From NCBI RefSeq assembly GCF_003333325.1, contig NZ_QOLC01000096.1, positions 1 to 64,000 on the forward strand: 64,000 nt of DNA, in the 5' to 3' direction. Below the pieces are notes generated by a model. That model saw only the letters and a program-made list of their open reading frames with translations, had not been told where the DNA came from and did not search any database. Positions 45,648 through 54,048 of this stretch are shown here, piece after piece. Every line of letters starts with the position of its first letter. Position 1 is the stretch's first letter. This stretch comes from Candidatus Ulvibacter alkanivorans (GTDB taxonomy: Bacteria; Bacteroidota; Bacteroidia; Flavobacteriales; Flavobacteriaceae). The position numbers were made by a program, and so were the translations under genes.

Positions 45648-46361
45648 CTAGCGATATTCCGGGTTTTCAAAGTTCCATCGAGTCCCATCATCCCAATCAC
45701 TGCGAGAGTTTCCGTAGGCCGGGTACCCACCATGATCTTTGAGCATTTTAGCCAAATGCAATAGGTTATAGGTCATAAAGGTGGTGTTCCTATTCGTAAA
45801 GTCGTTGCTTTTCGCCTCACTTTCGGCATCGTTGTAACTAGGACCGGGTCCGGCTTCTCCTATCCAACCACAATCTGCCTGTGGTGGTATGCTATAACCA
45901 ATGTGTTGCAGTGCATAGAGAATGCTCATTGCCACGTGTTTTATACCATCTTCATTTCCGGTTATGATCGCTCCACCTACCTTTCCGTAGTAATAATACT
46001 GCCCTTTATCATTCCGTTTTCCGCTTTCACCATACAACCGTTCTATAAGCTTGGTGGCAACACTCGATTTTTCTCCTAACCAGATAGGTGTTCCTAGTAC
46101 CAGTATATCGGCATCTTGAACTTTTTGCCAAAGCTCCGGCCATTCGTCGGTTTCGGCACCGTGTTCGGTCATATCATGGTAAACGCCATATGCGATATCG
46201 TGATTAACCACTCGCAAGTACTCTACCGTAACTCCTTCAGATCGCATAATATTAATAGACACATCCATCAAGGCCTTGGTATGGCTCATTCTCGGTGTCC
46301 TTTTAAGTGTACAATTGAGATAAAGTGCTTTGAGGTTTGAAAAATCATGAGTTTTAGACAT
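45648..46361 (-). CDS. Flavodoxin-fold NADPH-dependent FMN reductase family protein
   Basis: This 237-residue cytoplasmic flavoprotein has the phosphate-binding loop at LNCTLKRTPRMSHTKALMD and the FMN-contacting VLGTPIWLGEKSSVATKLIERLYG, as in NAD(P)H-dependent FMN reductases and WrbA-like flavodoxins. The C-terminal region after VGGAIITGNEDG is longer than in minimal family members. It probably reduces a quinone or flavin. It precedes the PqqB-like lipoprotein gene by 35 bp in the direction of transcription, so the two may be co-transcribed. Confidence 0.82.
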   Translation of the reverse strand: MSKTHDFSNLKALYLNCTLKRTPRMSHTKALMDVSINIMRSEGVTVEYLRVVNHDIAYGVYHDMTEHGAETDEWPELWQKVQDADILVLGTPIWLGEKSSVATKLIERLYGESGKRNDKGQYYYYGKVGGAIITGNEDGIKHVAMSILYALQHIGYSIPPQADCGWIGEAGPGPSYNDAESEAKSNDFTNRNTTFMTYNLLHLAKMLKDHGGYPAYGNSRSDWDDGTRWNFENPEYR

Positions 46362-46396
46362 AGCATATTTTTTATTACCAACTAAGATAAAATAAT

Positions 46397-47377
46397 TTAT
46401 AGGGAGAGGACTTGATGTATGGTAGCAATATTGAAGCCGTTGGTTATTACCTTTTCTGAAGCCTTACTTTGTTTATCCAGCAAAGCATTGGTATGATTAA
46501 AATGAATAAAGTGTATTTTCTTTCTTTCTTCGGAAGGCAGCCCCTTAAATAGGGCCATACTTTCAATTACGAACGGATGTGGTATCTCCGAAATATCGCG
46601 CGTATTTAGTTCTTCGCCGTCATAAAAAGTAGCATCGATGAAAGCATAATCCACCGACTTTACCGCATCGATTATCGAAGTTTCCCATTTAGACCATTTA
46701 TCGATGTCTGGAACAAACAAAACACGTTTATTAGGGCCTTCGATCCTGTAGCCAACGGTTTCCGAATATTCATCTCTATGCGGTACCACGAAAGGCGTGA
46801 CACTTAGTTGTGGCGATAGTGTTATTGTCTCTTTATTTTGAAGTGGCCGCAACACTATGTTTTTTCTTGTTACCAATTGATCCCACGGACCATTACGCTC
46901 GAGAAAATCTTGCATTTTAGGCATGGCATAAACGGGTACTCGATCGGCATTAGTGGCTTCTTTGCCCAAATACTGTAAGCCCGTATAATGACCAATATGT
47001 GCATGGGTAAGAAAAATTCCATTGGGCAACTCTTGGTTGCGCCCGGAAAACTGTTTCAGTTGCTTGAGTTGTGTGCTAATGTCGGGAGTCGCTTCGAATA
47101 AAAATGATTGTTGTGAGTTTGTATCTATTATTCCTAAAGAGACCACTTTCCGAAGCGGGTCCGGTTCAGAAAACAAACTCACACAACAGGCTTTTGAACA
47201 AGCAATATGCGGTGATCCTGCGTCTTGAACTGTGCCTAACACCACTAAATACACATCCGATTGGGGAGAAATGACGGTTTTTGAAGTAGCCAATTCAGAA
47301 GTAGGTGTATTCGATTGCTTGCAACTATAAACAAGCGCAAGAAGACCTATTAAAAAATATAGTTTAAGAATCCTCAT
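46397..47377 (-). CDS. PqqB-like metallo-beta-lactamase-fold lipoprotein
   Basis: This 326-residue protein has a lipoprotein signal (LIGLLALVYSCKQSN). The body resembles PqqB: LGTVQDAGSPHIACSKACC near residue 50 matches the start of PqqB with its Cys-rich zinc site, and THAHIGHYTGL is a metallo-hydrolase motif with HxHxGH in place of HxHxDH. No pqqA, C, D or E is present. Being lipid-anchored in the envelope, it is unlikely to make PQQ and may hydrolyse a periplasmic substrate. Confidence 0.78.
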   Translation of the reverse strand: MRILKLYFLIGLLALVYSCKQSNTPTSELATSKTVISPQSDVYLVVLGTVQDAGSPHIACSKACCVSLFSEPDPLRKVVSLGIIDTNSQQSFLFEATPDISTQLKQLKQFSGRNQELPNGIFLTHAHIGHYTGLQYLGKEATNADRVPVYAMPKMQDFLERNGPWDQLVTRKNIVLRPLQNKETITLSPQLSVTPFVVPHRDEYSETVGYRIEGPNKRVLFVPDIDKWSKWETSIIDAVKSVDYAFIDATFYDGEELNTRDISEIPHPFVIESMALFKGLPSEERKKIHFIHFNHTNALLDKQSKASEKVITNGFNIATIHQVLSL

Positions 47378-47430
47378 CAGAATTAAAATTACACATTACG
47401 ATCCAAATAGCGTTGGGTTTATCTAACTCA

Positions 47431-47460
47431 AAAAAAAAGCCTATGCAGAACGCATAGGCC
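47431..47460 (-). terminator. Terminator of the 145-residue secreted protein gene
   Basis: GCCTATGC / GCATAGGC forms a perfect eight-base stem with a five-base loop. On the minus strand it is followed by nine T. Confidence 0.85.
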
Positions 47461-47485
47461 ATAGTTAGTTGTGTATGAATCACGA

Positions 47486-47923
47486 CTAATTAAGACGTCT
47501 CGCAATATCTGATTGCCACGTCTCGACATACGAATAGAATTCTTGCATTTTTTCCATGGCTTTGTCGGGTCCTCCGGCAAGCTTACTCATCTCTTGCATC
47601 CAGTCTATATCTTCTTGGGTCATTTCGTAATTAAGGGTTTCAATACCGTGTTCCAGAGGGAACATTACGATCATGTCGTATTCTCCAGAGGCCAATTCGA
47701 ATGACATAGGCCCTGACCTACCAAGGTTTTTATCTGCTTTTGCAAAATAATTACGTATAATCTCTTGGGCTTTTTGCTTCATCATAGGCTTGAATTTCAC
47801 ATAGCCAACACGAATCCATTCGGGATTGTCGTACTTGGTCACTTTCATTTCCTGACTTTGCATTCCTTGCATTCCAATTATTAAAAGAATACAAAGCATA
47901 ATTGCTGTTTTAATCGTTTTCAT
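47486..47923 (-). CDS. Uncharacterised secreted protein
   Basis: The 145 residues start with a signal peptide (IKTAIMLCILLIIGMQGMQSQ). The mature part is alpha/beta with WIRVGYVKFKPMMKQKAQEIIRNYFAKAD and EYDMIVMFPLEHGIETLNYEM, a layout reminiscent of a single ferredoxin-like (dimeric alpha-beta barrel) domain. No catalytic residues are evident and no family is recognised with confidence. It is transcribed alone, with its own terminator. Confidence 0.7.
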   Translation of the reverse strand: MKTIKTAIMLCILLIIGMQGMQSQEMKVTKYDNPEWIRVGYVKFKPMMKQKAQEIIRNYFAKADKNLGRSGPMSFELASGEYDMIVMFPLEHGIETLNYEMTQEDIDWMQEMSKLAGGPDKAMEKMQEFYSYVETWQSDIARRLN

Positions 47924-48279
47924 TGTTGTTAGTATTAAAGGTTAGTAAATCGTATGTAGATGGATGTTTATATCCAACGTTTTCATTTTTATTGAAAGCG
48001 TACATTAATCGCCATTACAAAAAACCTTTTGGGAGTAGTTGATTGGTTTTCAGTCTTTTAAATATACGAATTTTTTGTTATATAGTTAACCAAAATTTTC
48101 TTACAACCCCTTATTCTAAATCCGATGATTGGTCTATTTTTATTGAAGAAATGTAGTTTTAGACCAAATCAAATCTCGCATACGTTAAAACAGCGCTACT
48201 ATTATAATGTTTCTTAAGTTCAATCAGCCCAACGAAACTAGCGCCTTAATGATGCATGATATGGAAGATATTCTAGCTA
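47924..48279. other. Intergenic region between the secreted protein and the histidine kinase
   Basis: This A+T-rich stretch of 356 bp has no supportable ORF. It must hold the promoter of the 145-residue protein and the end of the kinase transcript, but I see neither a perfect -7 box nor a clear terminator. The only inverted repeat noted is a weak GCGCTA/TAGCGC pair about 38 nt apart around 48192-48243. Confidence 0.3.
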
Positions 48280-50385
48280 TTATTTGGTCGCCGGCAATGC
48301 TAGTGTAAAGGTAGTTCCTTGCCCTTCTTTTGAAACAACGGTAAGTTCACCACCATGGGCCGTTACAATATCATAGCTAAGACTAAGGCCCAATCCTGTC
48401 CCTTCCCCTGTGGGCTTGGTGGTATAAAATGGTTGAAAGATCTTATCGATGATTTTCTTTGGAATCCCGTTCCCATTATCGGTCACTTCTATGCGGATCC
48501 AATTTTCCAATTTTTTGGTACGAACGCTAACTTCCGGTTTATAGTTTTTATCTGCTGTTGTTCGCGTCTGCTCCCTTACAGCGTAAAATGCATTGGTCAC
48601 CAAATTTAACACAACCCTTCCCAGATCTTGAGGTACGGCTTGGATGGTATCGATCTTTTCGTCGTAATCGGTTACGAGATTCACATTAAAACTTTTATCC
48701 TTCGCGCGTAACCCATGATAGGATAGGCGCAGGTATTCATCGGCTAATTTATTAATGTTGACAGCTTCTCGCTCTCCGGTGTTCGTTCTACTGTGCTGCA
48801 ACATCCCTTTTACAATTCCTTCGGCCCGTTGCCCGTGATGTAAGATCTTCTGCAGATTGGTATCTATATCTGAAATAAGTGCATTGATCTCTTCGGAATC
48901 TCCTTTTGCTATTTCTTCTTTCAATTCTTCAATGAGTTCGGTGTTCACTTCGGAAAAGTTATTGACAAAATTCAACGGATTCTGGATTTCGTGTGCAATG
49001 CCCGCCGTGAGTTCTCCCAGTGATGCCATTTTTTCAGATTGAATGAGTTGCGCTTGCGCTGCTTTTAGGTCGGTGATCGATTTCGAAAGTGCCTTATTAG
49101 TTTCTTCTACGGTCTTGCGCTTTTCATCGAGCTCACGATTCAGTTTTGCCAAAGCCTGTCGCTTTCGCCTAATATTCCGAAGTGAAAAGAACATAAACAA
49201 AAGCAATCCTGCTAATAATATTCCGATACCGATATAAAGAAACTGAATTTTGCGCTGGCGATCGATACGTTCCTGCTGCTCACTAATGGTAGCTTCCTTC
49301 TTATCGGTCTCATACTTGATTTGCAACTCAGACTGCAATCTTTTAATGATCGATTGGTTATAGGCTTCACGTTCTCTTGTGTAGAGGATATCGTATTCTA
49401 ACGATTTTTTATAATCTTCCAGCATCTCATACGCAATGGAGGTATGCATGTAATTTTCCCAAAGGTTCTTTGTATTACCACTGGCCTTCATTATATCGAT
49501 GGCTTGTAAAAGATAGGGAAGTGCGCTGCGGTACTCCTCCTGCATTAGGTGAACATGCCCAATATTTCCCAAGGCCGCACTGTACATGCCGGAATTATTT
49601 ATTTCACCTGCGGCAGTAAGGCTCGCCTTATAATCTATCATGGCGTCATTAAATCGCTCTAGATATTTATAAATATTTCCTCTGGTATTCCTGCTGCTTA
49701 TAAAATCGATATCGCTAATGTTGGCATCGATAAGAATAGCGACGGCCTTTTCGGCATTAGGTAAGGCTGCTTCAGGTTCTTCATTAAATAGCTGGTTGTT
49801 TGCTAAATAGCGATAGGCTTTGGCAAGGGTTCTTGGCTCATTTTTGTCCTCGAGCAATTGTATCGCATTTCTGGCATATTCCATGCCCTTGTCGTACACA
49901 TCTTGATAATAAAAAAGGTCACTTAGCCTAAGATACGCTTCCGCAGTACCCAACACATCCTCTTCAGCTTCATAAAGCTGTAATGCCTTTAGCGCATAAG
50001 GTTCTGCCTTGTTATATTGCGCTCTTGCCTTATAACTATCTTCATACAATAAGTACGTTCTAGCCTCAAGACGTTTGTTGTTTAACTGTTTGGATAGGGC
50101 TTCAGACTTGTTCAAATAGAACAATGTAGAATCGATCGTCTTGGCGCCTTGATGCCATTCTGCTAGTTCGAGATACGCTTGAATGCGTTCTACAGATTTT
50201 GCTTCCGAAGTGCGAACCGCTTCAAACATTCTTTTGCGAATCGCAGTAGAATCAATTGTATTACCATTTATATTCTTGACCCAACTTGGTAGACTATCTA
50301 AAACTACGGATTCCTCTTGGGTGTTTTGAGCGACTATGTTTGGCACGAAAAGCGCCAAAGCACATAGAATTAGATAATATTTCAT
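48280..50385 (-). CDS. TPR-containing sensor histidine kinase
   Basis: This 701-residue inner-membrane kinase has a signal peptide at the N-terminus and periplasmic tetratricopeptide repeats from about residue 60 to 330 (for example AYLRLSDLFYYQDVYDKGMEYARNAI). A single membrane helix lies near residue 385, followed by a coiled coil. The dimerisation/phosphoacceptor helix has His in GIAHEIQNPLNFVNNF near residue 463. The HATPase has the N box LGRVVLNLVTNAFYAV, G1 box TDNGNGIP and G2 box GEGTGLGLSLS. No response regulator is adjacent. Confidence 0.92.
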   Translation of the reverse strand: MKYYLILCALALFVPNIVAQNTQEESVVLDSLPSWVKNINGNTIDSTAIRKRMFEAVRTSEAKSVERIQAYLELAEWHQGAKTIDSTLFYLNKSEALSKQLNNKRLEARTYLLYEDSYKARAQYNKAEPYALKALQLYEAEEDVLGTAEAYLRLSDLFYYQDVYDKGMEYARNAIQLLEDKNEPRTLAKAYRYLANNQLFNEEPEAALPNAEKAVAILIDANISDIDFISSRNTRGNIYKYLERFNDAMIDYKASLTAAGEINNSGMYSAALGNIGHVHLMQEEYRSALPYLLQAIDIMKASGNTKNLWENYMHTSIAYEMLEDYKKSLEYDILYTREREAYNQSIIKRLQSELQIKYETDKKEATISEQQERIDRQRKIQFLYIGIGILLAGLLLFMFFSLRNIRRKRQALAKLNRELDEKRKTVEETNKALSKSITDLKAAQAQLIQSEKMASLGELTAGIAHEIQNPLNFVNNFSEVNTELIEELKEEIAKGDSEEINALISDIDTNLQKILHHGQRAEGIVKGMLQHSRTNTGEREAVNINKLADEYLRLSYHGLRAKDKSFNVNLVTDYDEKIDTIQAVPQDLGRVVLNLVTNAFYAVREQTRTTADKNYKPEVSVRTKKLENWIRIEVTDNGNGIPKKIIDKIFQPFYTTKPTGEGTGLGLSLSYDIVTAHGGELTVVSKEGQGTTFTLALPATK

Positions 50386-50447
50386 ACCGGAAGCTTTTGA
50401 TTAGCAGCCCTCTAAAGGTATGAAATTAAGTGGATTAAATAATTCGA

Positions 50448-50864
50448 TTACAGATTTTGAGCAACGAAGGTCTTACAATAGTCTTTAATTTGATCTCGAG
50501 TCTTGGCAAATGCTTTTTTAACTTCAACATTAGTTCCTGAAAGTTTTGAGGGATCACTAAAGTTTTGGTGCAATCGTTTGGCATTAGGTGCCGGGATAAA
50601 TGGGCAGTTCTCGTTGGCGTGGTCACAAACGGTAATAATAAAATCCCAGTCGATATCTTCGTATTCATCCACGTGGTTTGAGCTGTGGTTAGAAATATCG
50701 ATCCCGTCCTCGGCCATCGTGGCCACCGCTTTCTGGTTTAACCCATGTGTTTCAATTCCGGCACTGTAAACGGCCGCGCGATTACCGGCAAAATGATCGA
50801 GGTATCCGTGAGCCATCTGACTTCTACAACTATTTCCGGTGCAAAGTACAAGTATATTTTTCAT
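50448..50864 (-). CDS. arsC: Arsenate reductase, thioredoxin-coupled (LMW-phosphatase fold)
   Basis: This 138-residue cytoplasmic enzyme reduces arsenate to arsenite. The CX5R phosphatase loop is LCTGNSCRSQMAHGYL near residue 8. The two further cysteines of the relay lie in VCDHANENCPFIP near residues 82 and 89, as in Staphylococcus ArsC, so this is the thioredoxin-dependent type. It is the last gene of an arsR-DUF6428-arsC operon with a 12-bp gap. No arsenite efflux pump gene lies next to it. Confidence 0.92.
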   Translation of the reverse strand: MKNILVLCTGNSCRSQMAHGYLDHFAGNRAAVYSAGIETHGLNQKAVATMAEDGIDISNHSSNHVDEYEDIDWDFIITVCDHANENCPFIPAPNAKRLHQNFSDPSKLSGTNVEVKKAFAKTRDQIKDYCKTFVAQNL

Positions 50865-50876
50865 CGTATATATTTT

Positions 50877-51368
50877 TTAACAACATCCACTATCTGGTGT
50901 ACAACAGCTTGTTTCGGCTACCATCGTTTTTTCTGAAGGCAGGCCACAAGCTTCTTTTGCTTTACACTCTGTTTTCTGAATCGCTAAATTAAGTCTCAAT
51001 TCGGAACCGTATATTTCATAATCATTAACAAAAAGTTGCGCTGTATGAAATTCTTCATTTCCATATTCAAAACGTACTTCGGAAGCAGAATCATACGATC
51101 GCAGACGTCCTACTTTTTTTAATATTCCCAATGCTTTTAACGCACTCATTCCTTCGGTTTTATTTACTTCGGAAGGAGCCTCCCACAGCTGAATGATAGT
51201 TTCGTTCCAAGCATCTGTTCGCGCCCCACAATCGACCGAGTCAATTTGAAGGTGTTTTACTTCTGTTATGTGGTAGTTCTTACCAACGAATTTGTTGGTG
51301 TCGTATTGAAACATGAGTTCTTTTCCAGAGTGGGTTTCTAATAATGATAAGAGTTCTTGTATTTGCAT
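50877..51368 (-). CDS. DUF6428-family protein of the ars operon
   Basis: The 163 residues include a central alpha/beta domain (HITEVKHLQIDSVDCGARTDAWNETIIQLWE) and a cysteine-rich tail, CKAKEACGLPSEKTMVAETSCCTPDSGCC. The tail has two CC pairs and looks like a metal(loid)-binding segment. The family is found next to arsR and arsC in Flavobacteria, but its function is not established. It sits between the regulator and the reductase with 4- and 12-bp gaps, so it is very likely co-expressed with them. Confidence 0.8.
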   Translation of the reverse strand: MQIQELLSLLETHSGKELMFQYDTNKFVGKNYHITEVKHLQIDSVDCGARTDAWNETIIQLWEAPSEVNKTEGMSALKALGILKKVGRLRSYDSASEVRFEYGNEEFHTAQLFVNDYEIYGSELRLNLAIQKTECKAKEACGLPSEKTMVAETSCCTPDSGCC

Positions 51369-51372
51369 AGTA

Positions 51373-51708
51373 TTAAATAGTTGGAGAACAACATTTTTGT
51401 TCGGTGGTTTCGAAAAAATTATGAAATAGTTCTTTAAGGTCGCACAACCTCGATTTATTAATAAAATATAACTGGTTCTTACCTTTGAACCTACTTTGTA
51501 ACAGCCCTGCCTTTTTTATTACTTGCAGATGCTGTGATGTGGTTGGCTGCGAGAGTCGGATCTTTTCGGCTATATCTTTGCACAAGCAACCTTCACAATC
51601 GCCTATATAGCTTAGAATGGATACACGCGCAGGGTGTGACAGCACTTTTGCCAGTGCTGCTAATCGGTTTTCTTCGGCTGTATGTAAAAAATTCTTTGAG
51701 GCTCCCAT
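51373..51708 (-). CDS. arsR: ArsR/SmtB-family metalloregulator
   Basis: This 111-residue winged-helix repressor has a recognition helix in RLSQPTTSQHLQVIKKAGLL. The arsenite-binding cysteines are in GDCEGCLCKDIAEK, analogous to the ELCVCDL motif of ArsR on the DNA-binding helix. A further CC pair is at the C-terminus (QKCCSPTI). The frame is open to ATG 51732, but MGASKNF at 51708 is the more usual start. It should repress its own operon from the palindrome upstream and release it on binding As(III) or Sb(III). Confidence 0.88.
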   Translation of the reverse strand: MGASKNFLHTAEENRLAALAKVLSHPARVSILSYIGDCEGCLCKDIAEKIRLSQPTTSQHLQVIKKAGLLQSRFKGKNQLYFINKSRLCDLKELFHNFFETTEQKCCSPTI

Positions 51709-51766
51709 AGCGACCTGTTTTAACAATAGCATACAATAGGATGTTTAAAACTAGACCCCTATAAGT

Positions 51767-51787
51767 ATATTGCAATATTACGATATT
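51767..51787. promoter_or_regulatory. Candidate ArsR operator
   Basis: The perfect 12-bp palindrome ATATTGCAATAT (51767-51778) overlaps a second inverted repeat AATAT-TACG-ATATT (51774-51787), about 60 bp upstream of arsR. A/T-rich imperfect palindromes in this position are typical ArsR/SmtB sites. Confidence 0.5.
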
Positions 51788-51844
51788 ATACCTAAAAAAC
51801 AATAGCTTTCAGCATAAATCCTTGCTAAAAGCTATTCAGTTTCT

Positions 51845-52243
51845 CTAGAACCAAGGTTTCTTACCTACTTGGTAGGTGTTGTAAAACTCCTCGTCACTTT
51901 TGGTCAAATAGATAATTCCTTCAATTAGCCCTATAATCCCAGGAATGTACATTGTAAACGCCCCAATAATTATACAGGTTAAAGGCAATGAAACTAAAAA
52001 GATTCCTAACAAGATGATGCCCTCTTTGTTATACCCTAGTATAAACTTATGAACACCAAAAGTTCCTAAGAAAATGGCTAACAAACCGGCGAGCATTTTT
52101 TTATTATCGGCACTGTTCGTTACCTCATTCCAGCTCTCCTTAAATTCGTTGGCAGTGTTTTTAGCTTCTTTCTCAAAAGAATCTGAAGAATCATCCGTTT
52201 GCTTTTTAGTACTGTCGAACTCTTCGTTGGTATTTTGCTCCAT
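51845..52243 (-). CDS. TM2-domain protein, paralogue 1
   Basis: Of 132 residues, a charged hydrophilic head (about 1-45; KKQTDDSSDSFEKEAKNTANEFKESW) precedes a TM2 domain. The domain consists of LAGLLAIFLGTFGVHKFILGYNKEGIILLGIFLV and a second hydrophobic hairpin, and the protein ends in YQVGKKPWF. TM2 proteins are small two-helix membrane proteins of unknown function. It lies 17 bp downstream of a close paralogue with the same head and tail, indicating a recent tandem duplication. Confidence 0.8.
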   Translation of the reverse strand: MEQNTNEEFDSTKKQTDDSSDSFEKEAKNTANEFKESWNEVTNSADNKKMLAGLLAIFLGTFGVHKFILGYNKEGIILLGIFLVSLPLTCIIIGAFTMYIPGIIGLIEGIIYLTKSDEEFYNTYQVGKKPWF

Positions 52244-52260
52244 GTTACTGTTTTTTTAAA

Positions 52261-52623
52261 TTAGAACCAGCCCTTTTTACCTACTTGGTACGTTTGGTAG
52301 AACTCTTCGTCACTCTTGGTTAAATAAATAATTCCTACTATCAACCCTATAATACCACCAATTCCACAAGTAACGATGGTAATCACAATTTGAATAATAC
52401 CTTCTTGCGTATAGCCAAGTATAAACTTATGAATTCCCAGAGAGCCTATTACGATAGCTAAAATTCCGGCGATCATCTTTTTATTCTCCTCACTGTGAGT
52501 AACCTCATTCCAGCCTTCTTTAAAATCTTTGGCCGAACTCTTTGCTTCATTTCCTAGGTTGTCTGCACTGTCTTCCATACGTTTTTTAGTGCTGTCATAT
52601 TCGTTATTTGTATTCTCTTCCAT
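52261..52623 (-). CDS. TM2-domain protein, paralogue 2
   Basis: This 120-residue protein has the same layout as the neighbouring gene: a charged head (KKRMEDSADNLGNEAKSSAKDFKEGW), a TM2 core (IAGILAIVIGSLGIHKFILGYTQEGIIQI) with a Gly-rich second helix, and the tail YQVGKKGWF. It is shorter in the second hydrophobic segment. It is the first gene of the pair, with a perfect -7 box upstream. The head resembles a CsbD-like stress-protein segment, but that similarity is weak. Confidence 0.8.
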   Translation of the reverse strand: MEENTNNEYDSTKKRMEDSADNLGNEAKSSAKDFKEGWNEVTHSEENKKMIAGILAIVIGSLGIHKFILGYTQEGIIQIVITIVTCGIGGIIGLIVGIIYLTKSDEEFYQTYQVGKKGWF

Positions 52624-52647
52624 GTTGGTTTTGGTTTAGTTGTTTTT

Positions 52648-52655
52648 CAAATGTA
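52648..52655 (-). promoter_or_regulatory. -7 box TACATTTG of the TM2 pair
   Basis: On the minus strand a perfect TAnnTTTG lies 24 bp before the first TM2 start. Confidence 0.55.
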
Positions 52656-52700
52656 AAAATTTTTAATTAGCTCTAAGTCATCCTACTCTCACAATTTTTC

Positions 52701-53087
52701 CTACAAGAACGCTTTGTCTACCGGTTCCCATAGTTCAATTTTGTTTCCTTCGGGGTCAAGAATCCAACCAAACTTGCCGTAATCGTATTCCTCAATCTCC
52801 CCTAGAACGGTTACCCCTTCATCTTTTAAGATTGCTAATAATTCGACTAAATTTTCCACTCGAAAATTCATCATAAACTCCTTTTTACTCGGATCGAAAT
52901 ACTTCGTTTCCTCTTTAAACGGACTCCATTGTGTGCTACATTTATTTCCCACTTCATCCTGCCACCAAAAAGTACATCCATACGCATCGGTGTTCAGCCC
53001 TAAATGTTTTCCATACCAATCTTTGATGGCATCGGGATCTTTGGTCTTAAAAAAAAATCCACCTAATCCTGTTACTCGCTTTTTCAT
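52701..53087 (-). CDS. VOC (glyoxalase-fold) family protein
   Basis: This 128-residue single-module VOC protein has paired beta-alpha-beta units. GGFFFKTKDPDAIKDWYGKHLGL opens the fold, and FGWILDPEGNKIELWEP carries the conserved Glu that often ligates a metal. Substrate is unknown; members include glyoxalases and bleomycin- or fosfomycin-resistance-like proteins. It is the last gene of a long run of co-directional genes and starts 1 bp after the dehydrogenase stop. Confidence 0.85.
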   Translation of the reverse strand: MKKRVTGLGGFFFKTKDPDAIKDWYGKHLGLNTDAYGCTFWWQDEVGNKCSTQWSPFKEETKYFDPSKKEFMMNFRVENLVELLAILKDEGVTVLGEIEEYDYGKFGWILDPEGNKIELWEPVDKAFL

Positions 53088-53088
53088 C

Positions 53089-54045
53089 CTACTGTTTTTT
53101 TTCTGAAAATTGATTTTTAAACTGAATGATCTTCTCGACGATCACCTGTGCTAATTTTTGCTTGCTCTCTACTGTCCATCCCGCCACATGCGGACTTAAC
53201 ACTACATTGTCCATTTCTAATAATTCCTGAAATGCCTTCGGAAGCGTTTTAGAAAACAACGACTCAAACGATGCTTTTTCATATTCTAACACGTCCAATC
53301 CTGCTCCTAAAATCTTCCCGTTCTTCAGTGCATCCAACAAGTCGCTGGTAACAACACTCTTGCCACGAGCCGTATTTATAAACCAAAACGGCTTGCTAAA
53401 AGCCGCAATAAAATCACTGTTAATCATAGCGTTGGTCTCCGGTGTCAACGGTGTGTGCAAACTCAACACATCGGCCATTTCTTGAAGGGTACGCAACGAG
53501 ACCTGCGTGGCATTTCGATCACCTACCTCATCCTTAATATCATAACATACTACTGTACAGTCGAATCCTTGCAGTTTTTTTGCAAATGCTTTCCCCATGT
53601 TTCCGTAGCCAATAATACCAACAGTCTTACCATCTAATTCTACACCTCGATTCTTTTCTCGATTCCATTGACCGTTCCTTACCTCTTTATCGGCTTGATT
53701 CAAGTTGTTGAACAACGATAACAACATTCCTAATGCATGTTCTCCTACTGCATTTCTATTGCCTTCAGGTGCTGCAATAAGATGAACCCCATTTTTCTCA
53801 GCATAGGCAAGATCGATATTCTCCAATCCGGCCCCTACTCTCGCAATAAACTTTAGCTTTTTTCCGGCATCCAAAAATGATCTATCAATAGTAAACCTAC
53901 TGCGAATTACAATACCATCGTAGGCATGAAGCTGAGCTTCTACAGTTTCTTTAGAATCACTGTAGGCTTCCACGTTCTCAAATCCCGCTTTAGCGAGTTG
54001 CTCGAGCAATATCGAATGGTTCTTATCTAAATGAAGAATTCTCAC
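53089..54045 (-). CDS. D-isomer specific 2-hydroxyacid dehydrogenase (SerA-like)
   Basis: This 318-residue NAD-dependent dehydrogenase has the substrate-domain motif GIVIRSRFTID and RVGAGLENIDLAYAEKNGV. The Rossmann loop is GKTVGIIGYGNMGKAFAKKL, and the catalytic Arg/Glu/His are expected in NTARGKSVV, LDVLEYE and LSPHVAGWTVES. It lacks the ACT domain of full-length SerA. It may be a 3-phosphoglycerate dehydrogenase or act on another 2-hydroxyacid; the serine pathway genes serC/serB are not adjacent. Confidence 0.88.
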   Translation of the reverse strand: MRILHLDKNHSILLEQLAKAGFENVEAYSDSKETVEAQLHAYDGIVIRSRFTIDRSFLDAGKKLKFIARVGAGLENIDLAYAEKNGVHLIAAPEGNRNAVGEHALGMLLSLFNNLNQADKEVRNGQWNREKNRGVELDGKTVGIIGYGNMGKAFAKKLQGFDCTVVCYDIKDEVGDRNATQVSLRTLQEMADVLSLHTPLTPETNAMINSDFIAAFSKPFWFINTARGKSVVTSDLLDALKNGKILGAGLDVLEYEKASFESLFSKTLPKAFQELLEMDNVVLSPHVAGWTVESKQKLAQVIVEKIIQFKNQFSEKKQ

Positions 54046-54048
54046 CTC

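Noticed and set aside
46397..47377. A PQQ biosynthesis locus
   Set aside because: Only the PqqB-like protein is present, it is lipid-anchored and has an altered metal motif.
48192..48243. GCGCTA/TAGCGC inverted repeat downstream of the histidine kinase
   Set aside because: Only six bases with a loop of about 38 nt and no U tract; too weak for a terminator.
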